A stretch of 64,000 nucleotides of DNA, from the NCBI RefSeq assembly GCF_030913635.1, contig NZ_CP133188.1, positions 2,170,001-2,234,000 on the forward strand, read 5' to 3'. The notes beneath the pieces were generated by a model. That model worked only from the letters and a program-made list of their open reading frames with translations. It did not search any database and was not told the origin of the DNA. Made by a program: the position numbers and the translations under genes. This document shows positions 7,426 to 18,300 of this stretch, one piece after another; within the stretch, counting starts at the first letter, position 1, and each line of letters starts with the position of its first letter. The DNA is from Sedimentibacter sp. MB35-C1. Lineage in GTDB: Bacteria > Bacillota > Clostridia > Tissierellales > Sedimentibacteraceae.

Positions 7426-9303
7426 ATGTTTATCAAGACGTACGCAGATTTGGAAGCATATGAAGAAATTTTTAAAAAATCTTTATCGAAGCAAAGAATA
7501 AAAGTACTGGTATGCGGAGGAACAGGCTGTGTAGCCGGCGGATCCATAGATATTTATAATGAACTGACAAGACTAGTAAATGAAAATGGTAATTTGGCAA
7601 GCGTAGATCTTGTAAAAGAGGACGAAGGCATAAGTGTTAAAAAAAGCGGATGCCATGGATTTTGTGAAGCGGGGCCTCTTGTAAGAATTGAGCCGTATAA
7701 TTATCTGTATTTGAGAGTAAAAACGGAGGATTGTAAAGATATATTTGATGAGACTATCGTTAAGGGAAAGCCTGTTGAAAGATTGATGCATCATGAAAAT
7801 GGGAGACTGTATAAAACGCAGGAGGACATACCTTTTTATCATAAACAGACAAGACTTGTATTGGAAAATTGCGGTCATATGGATGCTGAGAATATTCAGG
7901 AGTGCATAGGAAGAGGCGGATATAAGTCATTGATACAAATTTTCAGCTCAATGCAGCCCAAGGACGTATGCAAAACGATTCAGGATTCCGGGCTCAGAGG
8001 ACGAGGAGGCGGAGGCTATCCAGTTGGTAAAAAGTGGAGCCAGGTTTTATCACAGGCAAATCCCGTTAAGTATGTAGTCTGCAACGGTGATGAAGGTGAC
8101 CCAGGGGCTTTCATGGATCGAAGCATAATGGAGGGTGATCCTCACAAAATTATTGAGGGGATGATAATTGCCGGATATGCTGCAGGAGCGCATACAGGAT
8201 ATATTTATGTGAGAGCCGAATATCCTCTTGCAGTTGAAAGGCTTAAAACTGCTATTGAGCAAGCTGAGAAATACGGATTGCTAGGTAAAAACATTTTAAG
8301 TTCAGGATTTGATTTTGATCTTCATATTAATAAGGGTGCCGGAGCATTTGTGTGCGGAGAAGGAAGTGCTCTTACAGCATCTATAGAAGGAGAGCGTGGG
8401 ATGCCGAGAGTTAAGCCTCCTAGGACTGTTGAGCACGGTCTGTTTTCATGTCCAACTGTATTGAATAACGTTGAAACATTTGCAAATGTCCCCTTCATTA
8501 TTAGCAAGGGTGTTGATGAGTACAGAAAATACGGAACCAAGAACAGTCCCGGAACAAAGGCGTTTGCACTTACAGGTAATGTTGTCAACACGGGACTTAT
8601 AGAGGTCCCAATGGGAACAACGCTTAGAGAGGTAGTATTTGATATAGGAGGAGGTATTCCTGATGGCAAAAGGTTTAAGGCTGTACAAATCGGCGGACCT
8701 TCAGGAGGATGCCTAACCTTTGATGAAAGTCATCTCGATATGTCTTTAAGCTTTGACTCGTTGAAAAAAGCGGGAGCAATGATAGGTTCCGGCGGTTTGG
8801 TTGTTATGAATGAGGATACTTGTATGGTTGAGGTTGCAAGATTTTTTATGAGTTTTACACAGCGTGAATCCTGCGGTAAATGTATACCCTGCAGGGAAGG
8901 AACTAAAAGAATGCTGGAAATACTTGAAAAAATAATTTCAGGAAGAGGAACATTGGAAGATTTAGAATTATTAAAGGAAATTGCAGACACAGTTAAGCAT
9001 ACTGCGCTGTGCGGCCTTGGAAAAACAGCTGCAAACCCTGTGCTCAGTACACTGGAGTATTTTTATGATGAATATCGGTCGCACGTAGTGGACAAGATAT
9101 GCCCTTCTAAGCAGTGCAAGAAATTAATGACTATTGAAATAGATTCGAATTTATGCAGGGGATGTTCAAAATGTGCCAGAAACTGTCCGGTTAATGCAAT
9201 AAGCGGAAAAATCAAAGAAACATTTACAATAGATGCTAAAAAATGTATTAAGTGCGGGGCCTGCATAGAGTCGTGTGCATTTAAAGCAATCAAGGAGGTA
9301 TAG
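7426..9303 (+). CDS. [FeFe] hydrogenase NuoF-like flavin subunit
   Basis: A 625-residue NADH/FMN subunit. In order: an N-terminal [2Fe-2S] thioredoxin-like domain (LVCGGTGC); the FMN and NADH binding region (GLRGRGGGGYPVGKKW, CNGDEGDPGAFMDRS, GAGAFVCGEGSAL); a [4Fe-4S] site (ESCGKCIPCREGT); and a C-terminal ferredoxin domain with two Cys sets (CRGCSKCARNCP, CIKCGACIESC). This layout is that of the HydB/HndC subunit of cytoplasmic electron-bifurcating hydrogenases, which couple NAD(P)H and reduced ferredoxin to proton reduction. It starts immediately after the NuoE-like gene and is followed at 3 bases by the catalytic subunit. Confidence 0.94.
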   Translation: MFIKTYADLEAYEEIFKKSLSKQRIKVLVCGGTGCVAGGSIDIYNELTRLVNENGNLASVDLVKEDEGISVKKSGCHGFCEAGPLVRIEPYNYLYLRVKTEDCKDIFDETIVKGKPVERLMHHENGRLYKTQEDIPFYHKQTRLVLENCGHMDAENIQECIGRGGYKSLIQIFSSMQPKDVCKTIQDSGLRGRGGGGYPVGKKWSQVLSQANPVKYVVCNGDEGDPGAFMDRSIMEGDPHKIIEGMIIAGYAAGAHTGYIYVRAEYPLAVERLKTAIEQAEKYGLLGKNILSSGFDFDLHINKGAGAFVCGEGSALTASIEGERGMPRVKPPRTVEHGLFSCPTVLNNVETFANVPFIISKGVDEYRKYGTKNSPGTKAFALTGNVVNTGLIEVPMGTTLREVVFDIGGGIPDGKRFKAVQIGGPSGGCLTFDESHLDMSLSFDSLKKAGAMIGSGGLVVMNEDTCMVEVARFFMSFTQRESCGKCIPCREGTKRMLEILEKIISGRGTLEDLELLKEIADTVKHTALCGLGKTAANPVLSTLEYFYDEYRSHVVDKICPSKQCKKLMTIEIDSNLCRGCSKCARNCPVNAISGKIKETFTIDAKKCIKCGACIESCAFKAIKEV

Positions 9304-9305
9304 CT

Positions 9306-11003
9306 ATGGGCGGAATAATGATTATCGACGGAAGAAAAGTGACGTATACTAATCAAAAAAATATTTTGAGTGTAATAAGAGATTCAGGAATTGATTTGCC
9401 TACCTTTTGCTATCATTCGGAACTGAGTATATACGGTGCCTGCAGGATGTGCTCTGTTGAAACGTCCAAGGGTGAAATAATAGCATCTTGCTCAGAGCCT
9501 CCGAAGGACGGTATGGAAATATATACGAATTCTCCTAGAATACGCAGGTACAGAAAAATGATTTTAGAGCTTTTGCTTTCCAATCATGATAAGGACTGTA
9601 CAACCTGTGAGCGTACAGGTAAATGCCAGCTTCAAAAATTGTCCAAAAGGTATGGGATGAATCGAAACAGATTCAAGCAACTGTCACAAAATAATCATAT
9701 AGATAATTCCAGCCCAAGCATTGTAAGAAATCCTAACAAATGCATTAAATGCGGCGATTGCGTGATGGTATGCGAGGAAATTCAGGGGATAGGTGCGCTT
9801 GGCTTTGTAAATAGAGGTTCGGATGTAATTATACAGCCTGCATTTAATAAAAAACTTGCGGAGACTAACTGTGTAAACTGCGGACAATGCCGTATCGTTT
9901 GTCCTACGGGAGCTATTACAATAAAAAATGAAACAGAAAAATTATGGGATGCTCTGTATGATAAATGTAAAAGAGTCATAGTGCAGATTGCGCCGGCTGT
10001 AAGAGTTGCATTAAGTGAAGAATTTGGTCAGAAACCAGGGCATGTATCTACAGGCAAAATTGTAGCACTTCTTAAAAAGCTCGGAGCAGAAGAGGTTTTT
10101 GACACCACATTGTCAGCGGATTTAACGGTTATTGAAGAAAGCAACGAATTTCTCGAGAGATATTCAAAAGGGGAAAATCTGCCTCTATTTACTTCCTGCT
10201 GTCCCGGGTGGGTAAAATTTGCGGAAAACAGGTATCCAGAGCTTAAAAATAATATTTCCAGCTGTAAATCGCCTCAGCAAATGTTTGGAACTGTTCTTAG
10301 GGAATATTACAAATCTAAAGATGCAGAGGATGGTAGAGATACGTTTATTGTATCCATTATGCCGTGTACAGCAAAAAAAGCAGAAGCTGCAAGGCCTGAG
10401 TTTTCCCACGACGGTGTTAGGGAGGTTGATCTTGTCATAACAACTCAAGAGCTTGCAATAATGATAAAAGAAATCGGCATTAAGTTTGATGAAATAGAGG
10501 AAGAGGCAATGGATATGCCTTTTGGAACAGGCTCTGGTGCAGGAGTTATTTTTGGAACTACAGGGGGTGTAACCGAAGCAGTGTTGCGCAAAGTGCTGAA
10601 AAATAAATTCGGCAAAGAAGATTGTGAAATTATTTATGGCAGTGTGCGTGGGCTTGAATCTGTTAAGGAGGCAAATGTAACTGTTGATGGAAACGAGTTT
10701 AGTATAGCCGTGGTACATGGATTGAAAAATGCCGACAATCTAATCAAGCAGATTAAAAGCGGTGAAAAACAGTATGATTTGATTGAGATAATGGCTTGCA
10801 ACGGAGGCTGCATTGCAGGAGGAGGTCAACCTACTCCAAAACTTATAACCAGAGAAACAAGGATTTTGAGAGCTAAAGGTCTCTATAGCATTGATAAAAC
10901 TAATCTTATTAAAAATTCTGAGGACAATTATATTGCTAAAAATATTTTTGATACTGTTATGAAGGATAAAAGACATATGCTTCACGTAAATAATCACAAT
11001 TAA
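9306..11003 (+). CDS. hydA: [FeFe] hydrogenase catalytic subunit, group A
   Basis: A 565-residue H-cluster enzyme. The N-terminus has a plant-type [2Fe-2S] domain (CYHSELSIYGACRMC), a His-ligated cluster region (NHDKDCTTC), and two [4Fe-4S] sets (CIKCGDC and CVNCGQCRIVCP). The three H-cluster motifs follow: TSCCPGWVKFAE, MPCTAKKAEAARPE, and MACNGGCIAGGGQP. With the two upstream subunits it forms a cytoplasmic trimeric hydrogenase of the HydABC type, probably bifurcating electrons between NADH and ferredoxin. AAGGAGG lies 7 bases before ATG 9306. The maturases HydE, HydF and HydG are not in this window. Confidence 0.96.
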   Translation: MGGIMIIDGRKVTYTNQKNILSVIRDSGIDLPTFCYHSELSIYGACRMCSVETSKGEIIASCSEPPKDGMEIYTNSPRIRRYRKMILELLLSNHDKDCTTCERTGKCQLQKLSKRYGMNRNRFKQLSQNNHIDNSSPSIVRNPNKCIKCGDCVMVCEEIQGIGALGFVNRGSDVIIQPAFNKKLAETNCVNCGQCRIVCPTGAITIKNETEKLWDALYDKCKRVIVQIAPAVRVALSEEFGQKPGHVSTGKIVALLKKLGAEEVFDTTLSADLTVIEESNEFLERYSKGENLPLFTSCCPGWVKFAENRYPELKNNISSCKSPQQMFGTVLREYYKSKDAEDGRDTFIVSIMPCTAKKAEAARPEFSHDGVREVDLVITTQELAIMIKEIGIKFDEIEEEAMDMPFGTGSGAGVIFGTTGGVTEAVLRKVLKNKFGKEDCEIIYGSVRGLESVKEANVTVDGNEFSIAVVHGLKNADNLIKQIKSGEKQYDLIEIMACNGGCIAGGGQPTPKLITRETRILRAKGLYSIDKTNLIKNSEDNYIAKNIFDTVMKDKRHMLHVNNHN

Positions 11004-11095
11004 AGTATTCCTGCAATAGGCTGATTTTGCAACAAGGTTTTATAAAAAGCGCATTCGGAAGTAGATGCTGATATGGATTAGTTCTTCAAGAAAAT

Positions 11096-11136
11096 AAAAA
11101 ACGCTGCGGATTGCTAGATGTCCGCAACGTTTTTAT
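11096..11136. terminator. Shared terminator between hydA and rqcH
   Basis: AAAAACGCTGCGGA and TCCGCAACGTTTTT pair with one mismatch around a 10-base loop. A-tract on one side and T-tract on the other make it usable in both directions between these convergent genes. Confidence 0.85.
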
Positions 11137-11161
11137 TTTACTCTATGTTTTAAGATTTTAT

Positions 11162-12919
11162 TTAGTTATTATTTGACTTGATTTCTGTTATGTCAGGCTT
11201 AACAAGCATCGAGTAGTTTGTATCATAAATTACAAAACCCGGTTTTGCATTTGGCGGTTTTTTTACATTTGATTTCTTTGTGTAGTCAATCTCCACGGCT
11301 CCGGAGTTTCTTCCTTTGCTATAATAGGCAGCAATTTGGGCAGCTTCAACATATTCGTTGTCAGTAAGCTCGTCTCCATTTGTTTTTATTATTACATGAG
11401 AACCGGGCATGTTTTTGGCATGGAACCAGTAATCATCTTTTTTACCTACTTTGAAAGTAAGGGTGTCATTTTGAATGTTGTTTTTTCCAACCAAAATTTC
11501 ATGTCCGCCTGACGATATATACGCAGTAAATTCAGGTTTATATTCTTTTTGCTTTTTTACTTTTGATTTCTTTTTCATTATTCCTTCAGCAATTAATTCA
11601 TTATATATCTCATCCAAATCATCGGTTGTTTCGCACGATTCTATGGAATAAAGAATATTTTCAAGGTATCGAATTTCGTTTAAGGATGATTCTATCAGCT
11701 TTTGAAGCTCTTCTACAGCATGTTTAAGCTTATTGTAACGCTTGAAAAACTTTTGGCTGTTCATAGATAAATTAAGTTTTGGGTCCAATGGGATAGTAAT
11801 TTCTCTTTGTTCCGGGTCGTAATAATTTATAACGGTAAGCTTGTTTTTTTCGGGTTTTCTGTGCAGATTTGCCAGTATCAGCTCTCCGTATATTTTATAT
11901 TTTTCACGATCTTCAGCATTTAATAATTCATTTCTTTGTTTTTCAACCTTTTTTTTGATTCTGTCTATTTTTGTATTCATGCTTTTAATCAAGCTTGAAA
12001 CTCGCTGGTTAATTTTGTTCTTGTTGTCCTTCTCATAGAAATAGTCGTCCAAAAGGTTTCCGGGATTATCGTAATGCTTTTTATCGCAAGATTTTAAATA
12101 CTCAACATCCAAGCAATAAAAATAAGTTTGGTTTAAAGACTTATCTAAATAAATGTTAAATGAGAAGTTGTTCGACTTAACTTTGTTTATGATAAAATTA
12201 AAAGCATTCCACAGATTTCTTTTCTGATCTGAAGTAAGTTCGCCAATGTAAGTACTTTCATTTAAATTTGCCAAATGACAAACTTCTCTGCTAATGAACG
12301 GACTGAGTCCTATAAATGTTTTATAGAAAAAATTATAGATTAACAAACCTGAATTTGATTCGTTCAGCGCATCAGCAAAAGTATCTTCTGAAATTTCCAG
12401 GGTAGGTTTTTTATCCTGTTCGGGCGGTATAACGTACTTTATTCCCGGATATATCTGGCGTACCGAGCTTACATTTTCTGCAACTCTTTTTATTGAATCG
12501 ATTATTAGGGAAGTATCAGAATTTATAAAAATAATATTGCTGTGCTTGCCCATTATTTCAATTATTAAGGATTTATGTACTGTTGTATCAAGTTCATCCT
12601 TGCATTCAAAGGTAAGTTCAAGTATTCGGTCAAAATTTATCTGATGCACATTGGTTATGCGGGCTCCAATGAGATGCTTTCTCAATAGCATGCAAAACAT
12701 TGGAGGCTGGTCAGGATTTTTCCTCGTTATATTAGTAATATGCAGGCGAGGGTTGCTGCTTGCCGATGTCATCAGAAGCTTGTAATTTTCACCGTTGTTT
12801 CTTATGTGTATAACTATTTCATTTTTATCAGGCTGGTAGATTTTATCTACACGCCCTCCTATTAGTTTTTTATATAAATCATTTTTTATGCTGTTTAAAA
12901 AAATTCCGTCCAGTGACAT
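11162..12919 (-). CDS. rqcH: Rqc2/RqcH homologue, NFACT family ribosome quality control protein
   Basis: A 585-residue NFACT protein of the RqcH/Rqc2 family, often annotated as fibronectin-binding. RqcH binds stalled 50S subunits carrying peptidyl-tRNA and adds C-terminal alanine tails that mark the nascent chain for degradation. The N-terminal NFACT-N domain holds the DR pair at residues 97-98, the same positions known to matter in Bacillus RqcH. A long coiled coil occupies about 280-420, and the C-terminal NFACT-R domain (DDYWFHAKNMPGSHVI) is complete. A promoter with 17-base spacing lies upstream. Confidence 0.93.
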   Translation of the reverse strand: MSLDGIFLNSIKNDLYKKLIGGRVDKIYQPDKNEIVIHIRNNGENYKLLMTSASSNPRLHITNITRKNPDQPPMFCMLLRKHLIGARITNVHQINFDRILELTFECKDELDTTVHKSLIIEIMGKHSNIIFINSDTSLIIDSIKRVAENVSSVRQIYPGIKYVIPPEQDKKPTLEISEDTFADALNESNSGLLIYNFFYKTFIGLSPFISREVCHLANLNESTYIGELTSDQKRNLWNAFNFIINKVKSNNFSFNIYLDKSLNQTYFYCLDVEYLKSCDKKHYDNPGNLLDDYFYEKDNKNKINQRVSSLIKSMNTKIDRIKKKVEKQRNELLNAEDREKYKIYGELILANLHRKPEKNKLTVINYYDPEQREITIPLDPKLNLSMNSQKFFKRYNKLKHAVEELQKLIESSLNEIRYLENILYSIESCETTDDLDEIYNELIAEGIMKKKSKVKKQKEYKPEFTAYISSGGHEILVGKNNIQNDTLTFKVGKKDDYWFHAKNMPGSHVIIKTNGDELTDNEYVEAAQIAAYYSKGRNSGAVEIDYTKKSNVKKPPNAKPGFVIYDTNYSMLVKPDITEIKSNNN

Positions 12920-12943
12920 TTAAAAACCTCCGTTCTATTGTAT

Positions 12944-12972
12944 ATTGTACCTTAAAAAACTTTTTATGTCAT
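12944..12972 (-). promoter_or_regulatory. Predicted rqcH promoter
   Basis: On the minus strand, ATGACA (12967-12972), 17 bases, TACAAT (12944-12949), followed by a short leader and an ACGGAGG ribosome binding site. Confidence 0.6.
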
Positions 12973-12991
12973 TGAAATATTTTATTTTTTG

Positions 12992-13019
12992 TTTACTATT
13001 TGATTTTTAATGTTATAAT
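12992..13019 (+). promoter_or_regulatory. Predicted promoter of the yicC-remA-gmk-rpoZ operon
   Basis: TTTACT (12992-12997), 16 bases, TATAAT (13014-13019). It is back to back with the rqcH promoter and leaves a leader of about 130 bases, which includes an AAAAGAT...ATCTTTT hairpin of unknown role. Confidence 0.55.
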
Positions 13020-13157
13020 AAATATCATATATTCCAGTTATTTGAAAAACTGCGGCGTATGTTTTAATAAAAGATAATAAATCTTTTGATTTTGCATCAT
13101 ATTGATAAAGTTATTTAATAAAACAGCACATTAAGAAAAAAATTTTGGGAGAAAAAA

Positions 13158-14045
13158 ATGGCGAATATATTAAGCATGACCGGTTATGGCAAAGGCGAGC
13201 ACAATGATGGGAAACGAGTTATAACGGCGGAAATAAAAACCATAAACAACAGATATTGCGATATCAGCGTCAAAACACCTAGACATTTACGCTTTTTCGA
13301 GGATAATATAAGAAAAATCTTGAAAAACAGCATTCAAAGGGGTAGAATAGATGTATATATAAGCATAGACTATTTAAGTGAATCTGATACTGTAATAGTT
13401 CCTAACCTTTGTCTTGCCAAGCAATACAAAGATGCTATCGACGAAATAAAGAATGAACTGAATATCAGCAGCAATGTTTCACTGGACACCATTATAAGGT
13501 TTCAGGATGTTCTTATGGCAAAAGAAGATACGGATGATGAAGAGGAGCTTAAAACATGTGTTGAAGCGGCGATGAACAATGCAGTGAAAAATCTTATTGC
13601 AATGAGAGCTGCCGAAGGCAAGCAGCTTGAAGCCGATATCAGATCAAGCATGGAGAAAATACTTTTGCTAATGGAAGAAATTTCGAAAAATTCTCTGACA
13701 GTGGTTGAGGACTACAAAGTTAAATTTGAAGCAAGGATAAAAGAGCTTCTCGGAAATAGCCATGAGCTTGATGAAAACAGGCTTTATAATGAAATCGTAA
13801 TTTATGCTGACAAAAGTGATATCAATGAAGAAATTGTTAGATTTAAGTCTCATATGTGTCAGCTGGGCGATGTGCTGGAGACCGGCGGAACAATAGGAAG
13901 GAAATTGGATTTCATTATTCAGGAGTCAAACAGAGAAATTAACACGATCGGATCTAAAATAGGAAGACTTGAAATAATTCAAATTGTCGTAGAGATAAAA
14001 AACCTACTGGAAAAAATCAGAGAGCAAGTACAAAATATAGAATAG
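13158..14045 (+). CDS. YicC/YloC family endoribonuclease
   Basis: A 295-residue member of the YicC family, which cleaves RNA in characterised members. The family's hallmark N-terminus (MTGYGKGE, then [13 protein letters not shown]) and C-terminus ([25 protein letters not shown]) are both present. It is the first gene of the conserved Bacillota order yicC-remA-gmk-rpoZ. The ATG follows GGGAG; the next gene starts 10 bases after its stop. Confidence 0.93.
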   Translation: MANILSMTGYGKGEHNDGKRVITAEIKTINNRYCDISVKTPRHLRFFEDNIRKILKNSIQRGRIDVYISIDYLSESDTVIVPNLCLAKQYKDAIDEIKNELNISSNVSLDTIIRFQDVLMAKEDTDDEEELKTCVEAAMNNAVKNLIAMRAAEGKQLEADIRSSMEKILLLMEEISKNSLTVVEDYKVKFEARIKELLGNSHELDENRLYNEIVIYADKSDINEEIVRFKSHMCQLGDVLETGGTIGRKLDFIIQESNREINTIGSKIGRLEIIQIVVEIKNLLEKIREQVQNIE

Positions 14046-14055
14046 GAGAAGTTAT

Positions 14056-14313
14056 ATGGCAGGTAACACTATAAACATTGGGTTTGGGAATATAGCATTA
14101 TCTAATAGAATTATAGCAATTGTAAGTCCCGAATCAGCGCCCATAAAACGTGTCATACAAGAAACAAGAGAAAAGGGAAAGCTTATTGATGCTACATATG
14201 GCAGAAAGACAAGAGCAGTTATAATAACCGACTGTGAATACGTAATATTATCGGCTATTCAGCCTGATACGATGGCACAGAGATTTGAACATAACAACCA
14301 CAATATTAAGTAA
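14056..14313 (+). CDS. remA: RemA family DNA-binding regulator (DUF370)
   Basis: An 85-residue protein matching RemA/Ylz[41 protein letters not shown]. In Bacillus, RemA forms ring-shaped oligomers that bind DNA and activate biofilm matrix operons. Its position between yicC and gmk is the conserved one. What it controls in this organism is unknown. Confidence 0.93.
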   Translation: MAGNTINIGFGNIALSNRIIAIVSPESAPIKRVIQETREKGKLIDATYGRKTRAVIITDCEYVILSAIQPDTMAQRFEHNNHNIK

Positions 14314-14325
14314 AGAGGTGCATGA

Positions 14326-14931
14326 ATGGACAGCGGATTATTAGTGGTAATTTCAGGTCCTTCAGGGGCAGGCAAGGGCACCATATGCAAAAAGCTTAAA
14401 GAAGCGATGAAGGATTTAAAAGTCTCGGTGTCGGCCACTACAAGAAAGCCAAGAGAAGGTGAAAAAGAAGGTGTAAGTTATTTTTTTTTGAAAGAGGATG
14501 AGTTTGTAAAAAAAATTAATAATGATGAGTTCCTTGAATATGCAAGGGTTTACGGAAATTATTATGGTACACCGAAAAAAGAGGTGTTTAAACAGCTCGA
14601 AGAAGGAAATGATATTATACTAGAGATAGATATACAAGGGGCTCTACAGGTCAAAAAAAATTACCCTAGAGGAGTTTTCGTATTTATACTGCCTCCCTCA
14701 CTAAAAGAACTTAAGCACAGAATTGAAGGAAGAGGTACGGATTCAAAGGAAGTAATATTTAAAAGAATGCAGTGTGCATGTGATGAATTAAATTATGCTT
14801 TTGAATATGATTATGTCGTTTTAAATGATGAGGTTGAATCGGCAGTTGACAAAATTAAATGCATCATTAATGCAGAAAAAAATCGAGCTATAAGGAAAAA
14901 ATCGATTATAAACAAAATCAGAGAGGTATAG
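14326..14931 (+). CDS. gmk: Guanylate kinase
   Basis: A 201-residue kinase that makes GDP from GMP and ATP. It has a P-loop (SGPSGAGKGT), the GMP-binding segment (SATTRKPREGEKEGVSYFF), and the YGTPKKEV and ILEIDIQGALQVK motifs. GAGGTG lies upstream. The next gene, rpoZ, starts 2 bases past the stop codon region, so the two are coupled. Confidence 0.96.
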   Translation: MDSGLLVVISGPSGAGKGTICKKLKEAMKDLKVSVSATTRKPREGEKEGVSYFFLKEDEFVKKINNDEFLEYARVYGNYYGTPKKEVFKQLEEGNDIILEIDIQGALQVKKNYPRGVFVFILPPSLKELKHRIEGRGTDSKEVIFKRMQCACDELNYAFEYDYVVLNDEVESAVDKIKCIINAEKNRAIRKKSIINKIREV

Positions 14932-14932
14932 T

Positions 14933-15265
14933 ATGAGAAAAATATCAATTGATGAACTGATAGATATGGTGGATAGCAGATATTCTCTTGTTACAATAGT
15001 TTCAAAAAGAGCAAGGCAGATTATAGATGGTTCGGAAGCACTGGTAGAAACGAACTCTATAAAGCCGTTGGCTGTTGCAATAGAAGAATTCTATGAGCAT
15101 AAGTACGATCCGATTTACAATTATGATCAATACATGAAAAATCTTCAGGAATCAAAAGCCAATGAAGAATCTTCAGAAGAATCTGAAGGGCAGTCTGGTG
15201 AGGATGATGGAGAGCAGGAAGCTGAAGATGTTCAAGAAACTGAAGAGAATAGGGAAGAACAATAA
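14933..15265 (+). CDS. rpoZ: RNA polymerase omega subunit
   Basis: A 110-residue omega subunit. The conserved core (DSRYSLVTIVSKRARQII) occupies the first 35 residues and continues to EFYEHKYDPIYN. A long acidic tail rich in Glu and Ser follows (residues 75-110), longer than in most omega proteins. It closes the yicC-remA-gmk-rpoZ operon, followed by a strong terminator. Confidence 0.93.
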   Translation: MRKISIDELIDMVDSRYSLVTIVSKRARQIIDGSEALVETNSIKPLAVAIEEFYEHKYDPIYNYDQYMKNLQESKANEESSEESEGQSGEDDGEQEAEDVQETEENREEQ

Positions 15266-15272
15266 TATAGGC

Positions 15273-15298
15273 GGACAGCACAAGCTGTCCTTTTTTTT
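15273..15298 (+). terminator. Terminator after rpoZ
   Basis: GGACAGC, ACAA loop, GCTGTCC, then eight T residues. Confidence 0.95.
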
Positions 15299-15399
15299 AT
15301 GCGCGGAGCCATGAAGCATCAAAATCCTATGGCTATTTCCAATTTATTCGTATATAATTAATATATGGAATTTGTATTAATAACAATAGGGAGGCCTTT

Positions 15400-18300
15400 A
15401 TGTATAAACGTATTATTTCTTTAATTCTGTGCATGTGTCTGTTGATAACAGCATGCTCCGGGAAAAACAAACCTGTAAATGAACCTGCAGTAGAAAATGG
15501 TGAAACACCTGTTGAGTCAACTGAAGATATGTACGAACTGACTGCACTTAAATCTGACGATCAGGGTATCGATACAGAATCGGGGTTTCAACTGACGTCA
15601 AAAAAGGACATAAATGAAAAATATATAAAAGAAAACCTTAATATATTGCCTGAAGAAAATTACAAAGTTGATAAGATATCTTCAACAGTATACAACATTC
15701 TGCCGTTGTCCAAGCTTGAAAATAACAAGGTGTACCAGGTTAAAATCAGCGATATCGGCTACGATTATTCGTGGGCGTTTCAGACGAAGAAAAAATTTGA
15801 GATTGAAAGCACCCTTCCCGAGGATAAAAGTACTTATGTTCCTTTAAACTCAGGGATAGAGCTGTATTTCTCAATGAATAATTTCACAGATATAGAAGAT
15901 TTTTTTGAAATGAGCCCAAAGGTTGAAGGAAGTTTCATAAAGAATGACAGCTCTATTATATTCGTACCTGAACAGATGGAAAAAAGCACAATTTACACGG
16001 TAACTGTTAAAAAAGGATTTGGACTTGCAGACGGAAGCGAGTCTTTGGGTGAGGACTATGTTTTTTCATTTAAAACACAGTCTGACGGAGAACCTCGTTT
16101 TTGCTTTGAAAGACCTATTATAAATATTTACAAAGACAACCCTAAAATAATTGATGCATATGTGGGTGATGAAGACAAAGAAAAAGAATTTAATATAAAC
16201 ATATATCAATATAAAGGCGCAGATGAATTTGCAGAAGATGTTTATAGCTTTGCAGAAACGGGAAATTATCCTAAGGACAAATCCGAAAAAAAGATGTCAC
16301 TGATGCAATCAGTAAAACAGAGTCCTTATATGGTGGATTCGGTGTATTATTACAGAAATGCATTTTTCGAACTGCCTGACGACTTGGAAAAGGGTTACTA
16401 CCTGCTTGAGTTTAGCTCGGTAGAAGCAGACAGTAAGCAGTATCTTTTCATGCAAATAAACGACATGCTTATTTATAATGCCATATTTAATAATCAATTT
16501 ATGGTATTTGCCTGCGACGGAAATTCAAGTAAAGAAATCGAGAATGCAAATGTTATATTAAATGGGAAATCTATAGGCATGACTGATGAAAAAGGGGTGC
16601 TTGTTTTTGAAACAGATGCTACAAAGCTTAAATCAATGAAGCTCCGAGTAGCATCGAAGGGCTTGAATGACTTTATTTATGCTGAAAGTCTTTTCATTGG
16701 CAATTATTATTATAGAAGCATGTATAACCAGAACAAGTATTTTATGTATATGGACACGGACAGAAGTGTGTACATGCCTGATGATACCGTGAATGTATGG
16801 GGATTTGCAAAACTGAGAAATAACAAGTCGTTAAATAAAGTAAAGCTTGAATTGGTGGATGAAAGAACTAAATTGGTTTTGGATACCAAGTATGTAAATC
16901 TGACAAATATAGGAACTTACGAAGCTAAATTTGACTTAAATAATGTTACTTCTGAATATTTAGTAATAGAAGCATATGACAATAATCAACTGATTTCCAG
17001 AGAATATATTTCAGTTCAAAAATATACGAAACCTTTGTACAGATTAAAAGGAATGGTTGACAGGGAATATGCATTTAGCGGAGAAAAGATAAACTATAAA
17101 GTAAATGCAGAATTTTTCAACGGTCCGCCAGTACCGAACATAGAGCTTAATTTCAATGCATTTAGATATTATGGATATAAGACTGAATACGAAGGAATGG
17201 AACAGATTCTGAAGCTTAATGAAAATGGGGAATGTTCATTTGATGTAAATACGGATGTAAGAAGCAAAAACTGGAGACCGGCTACAATATATTTGGAGAG
17301 CTACAATAATGAAGCTGAGGACTCACCAGTGTATTTGAGAGATACTGTTGAAATATTTCCGAAGCATGAGATGCTAGAGGTTGAACAAGATATAAATGAT
17401 CCTCATTCAGTAGATATATTGCTTCATAAGATGAATATTGAAGGTTACAGCCAAGACAACTACGATTATAAAAGCTTACGTGGAATGCCTTTGGATGGCA
17501 GTGTTAATGTAACAGTAACCGAAAGATATTATCAAAAAGTAAAAGTAGGAGAGCAGTATGATTATATTAACAAGGTCAATAAAATAGAATATGATTATAA
17601 TTTCGTAGAAAATGTTGTGTATTCCGATTATGTGGATGTTCATTCCGGAAAGGCAAATTTTAGAATTCCTGAATTCAAGGAAGATAGGAATTATACTGTA
17701 ACAGCCTACTATGATGATGTAAATGGTGGGATCGAGGAGGAAGTTTATTTAAGAAGTCAAGGATATCATTATTATGATTATTATGAATTGAGCGGAGATA
17801 TAGGAGATAAATTTCGACTTAATGATACTGCAAATATTCAACTGACATATGGTAATGAAAATGTTGAGAACATTGAAAAAGATAATTTGTTTGCAGTATT
17901 CATGAGAAACGGACTTGTTGATTATTCTGTATCAGAGAATACAGATATGAAAGTTAAATTTGATGAGGATTTTATTCCTAACGTATATATTAACGGTATT
18001 TATGTAAAAAATGGATATATGTATCCCATTGCAGATTATGACGTGCTGTATTACGATAACACGGAGAGAGAATTAAAGTTAGATATAAAAACAGATAAGG
18101 AAAGATATGAACCCGGCGAGGAGGTTACATTGAAAATAAATGCTTCGGATGAATATGGCAGGCCATGCAGAGCAGATGTGAACATAAGCGTGGTTGATGA
18201 AGCATACTTCGCCATGTTTCCTAAGGACGTCTATACTCTTAATGCGTTGTACTCGTATTCTTGGAGCGACGGTCTAATTAGAAGCTATGTTTCAAATATA

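Noticed and set aside
10185-10718. 177-codon open frame antisense to hydA
   Set aside because: Lies wholly within the strongly conserved hydrogenase coding sequence; a shadow frame.
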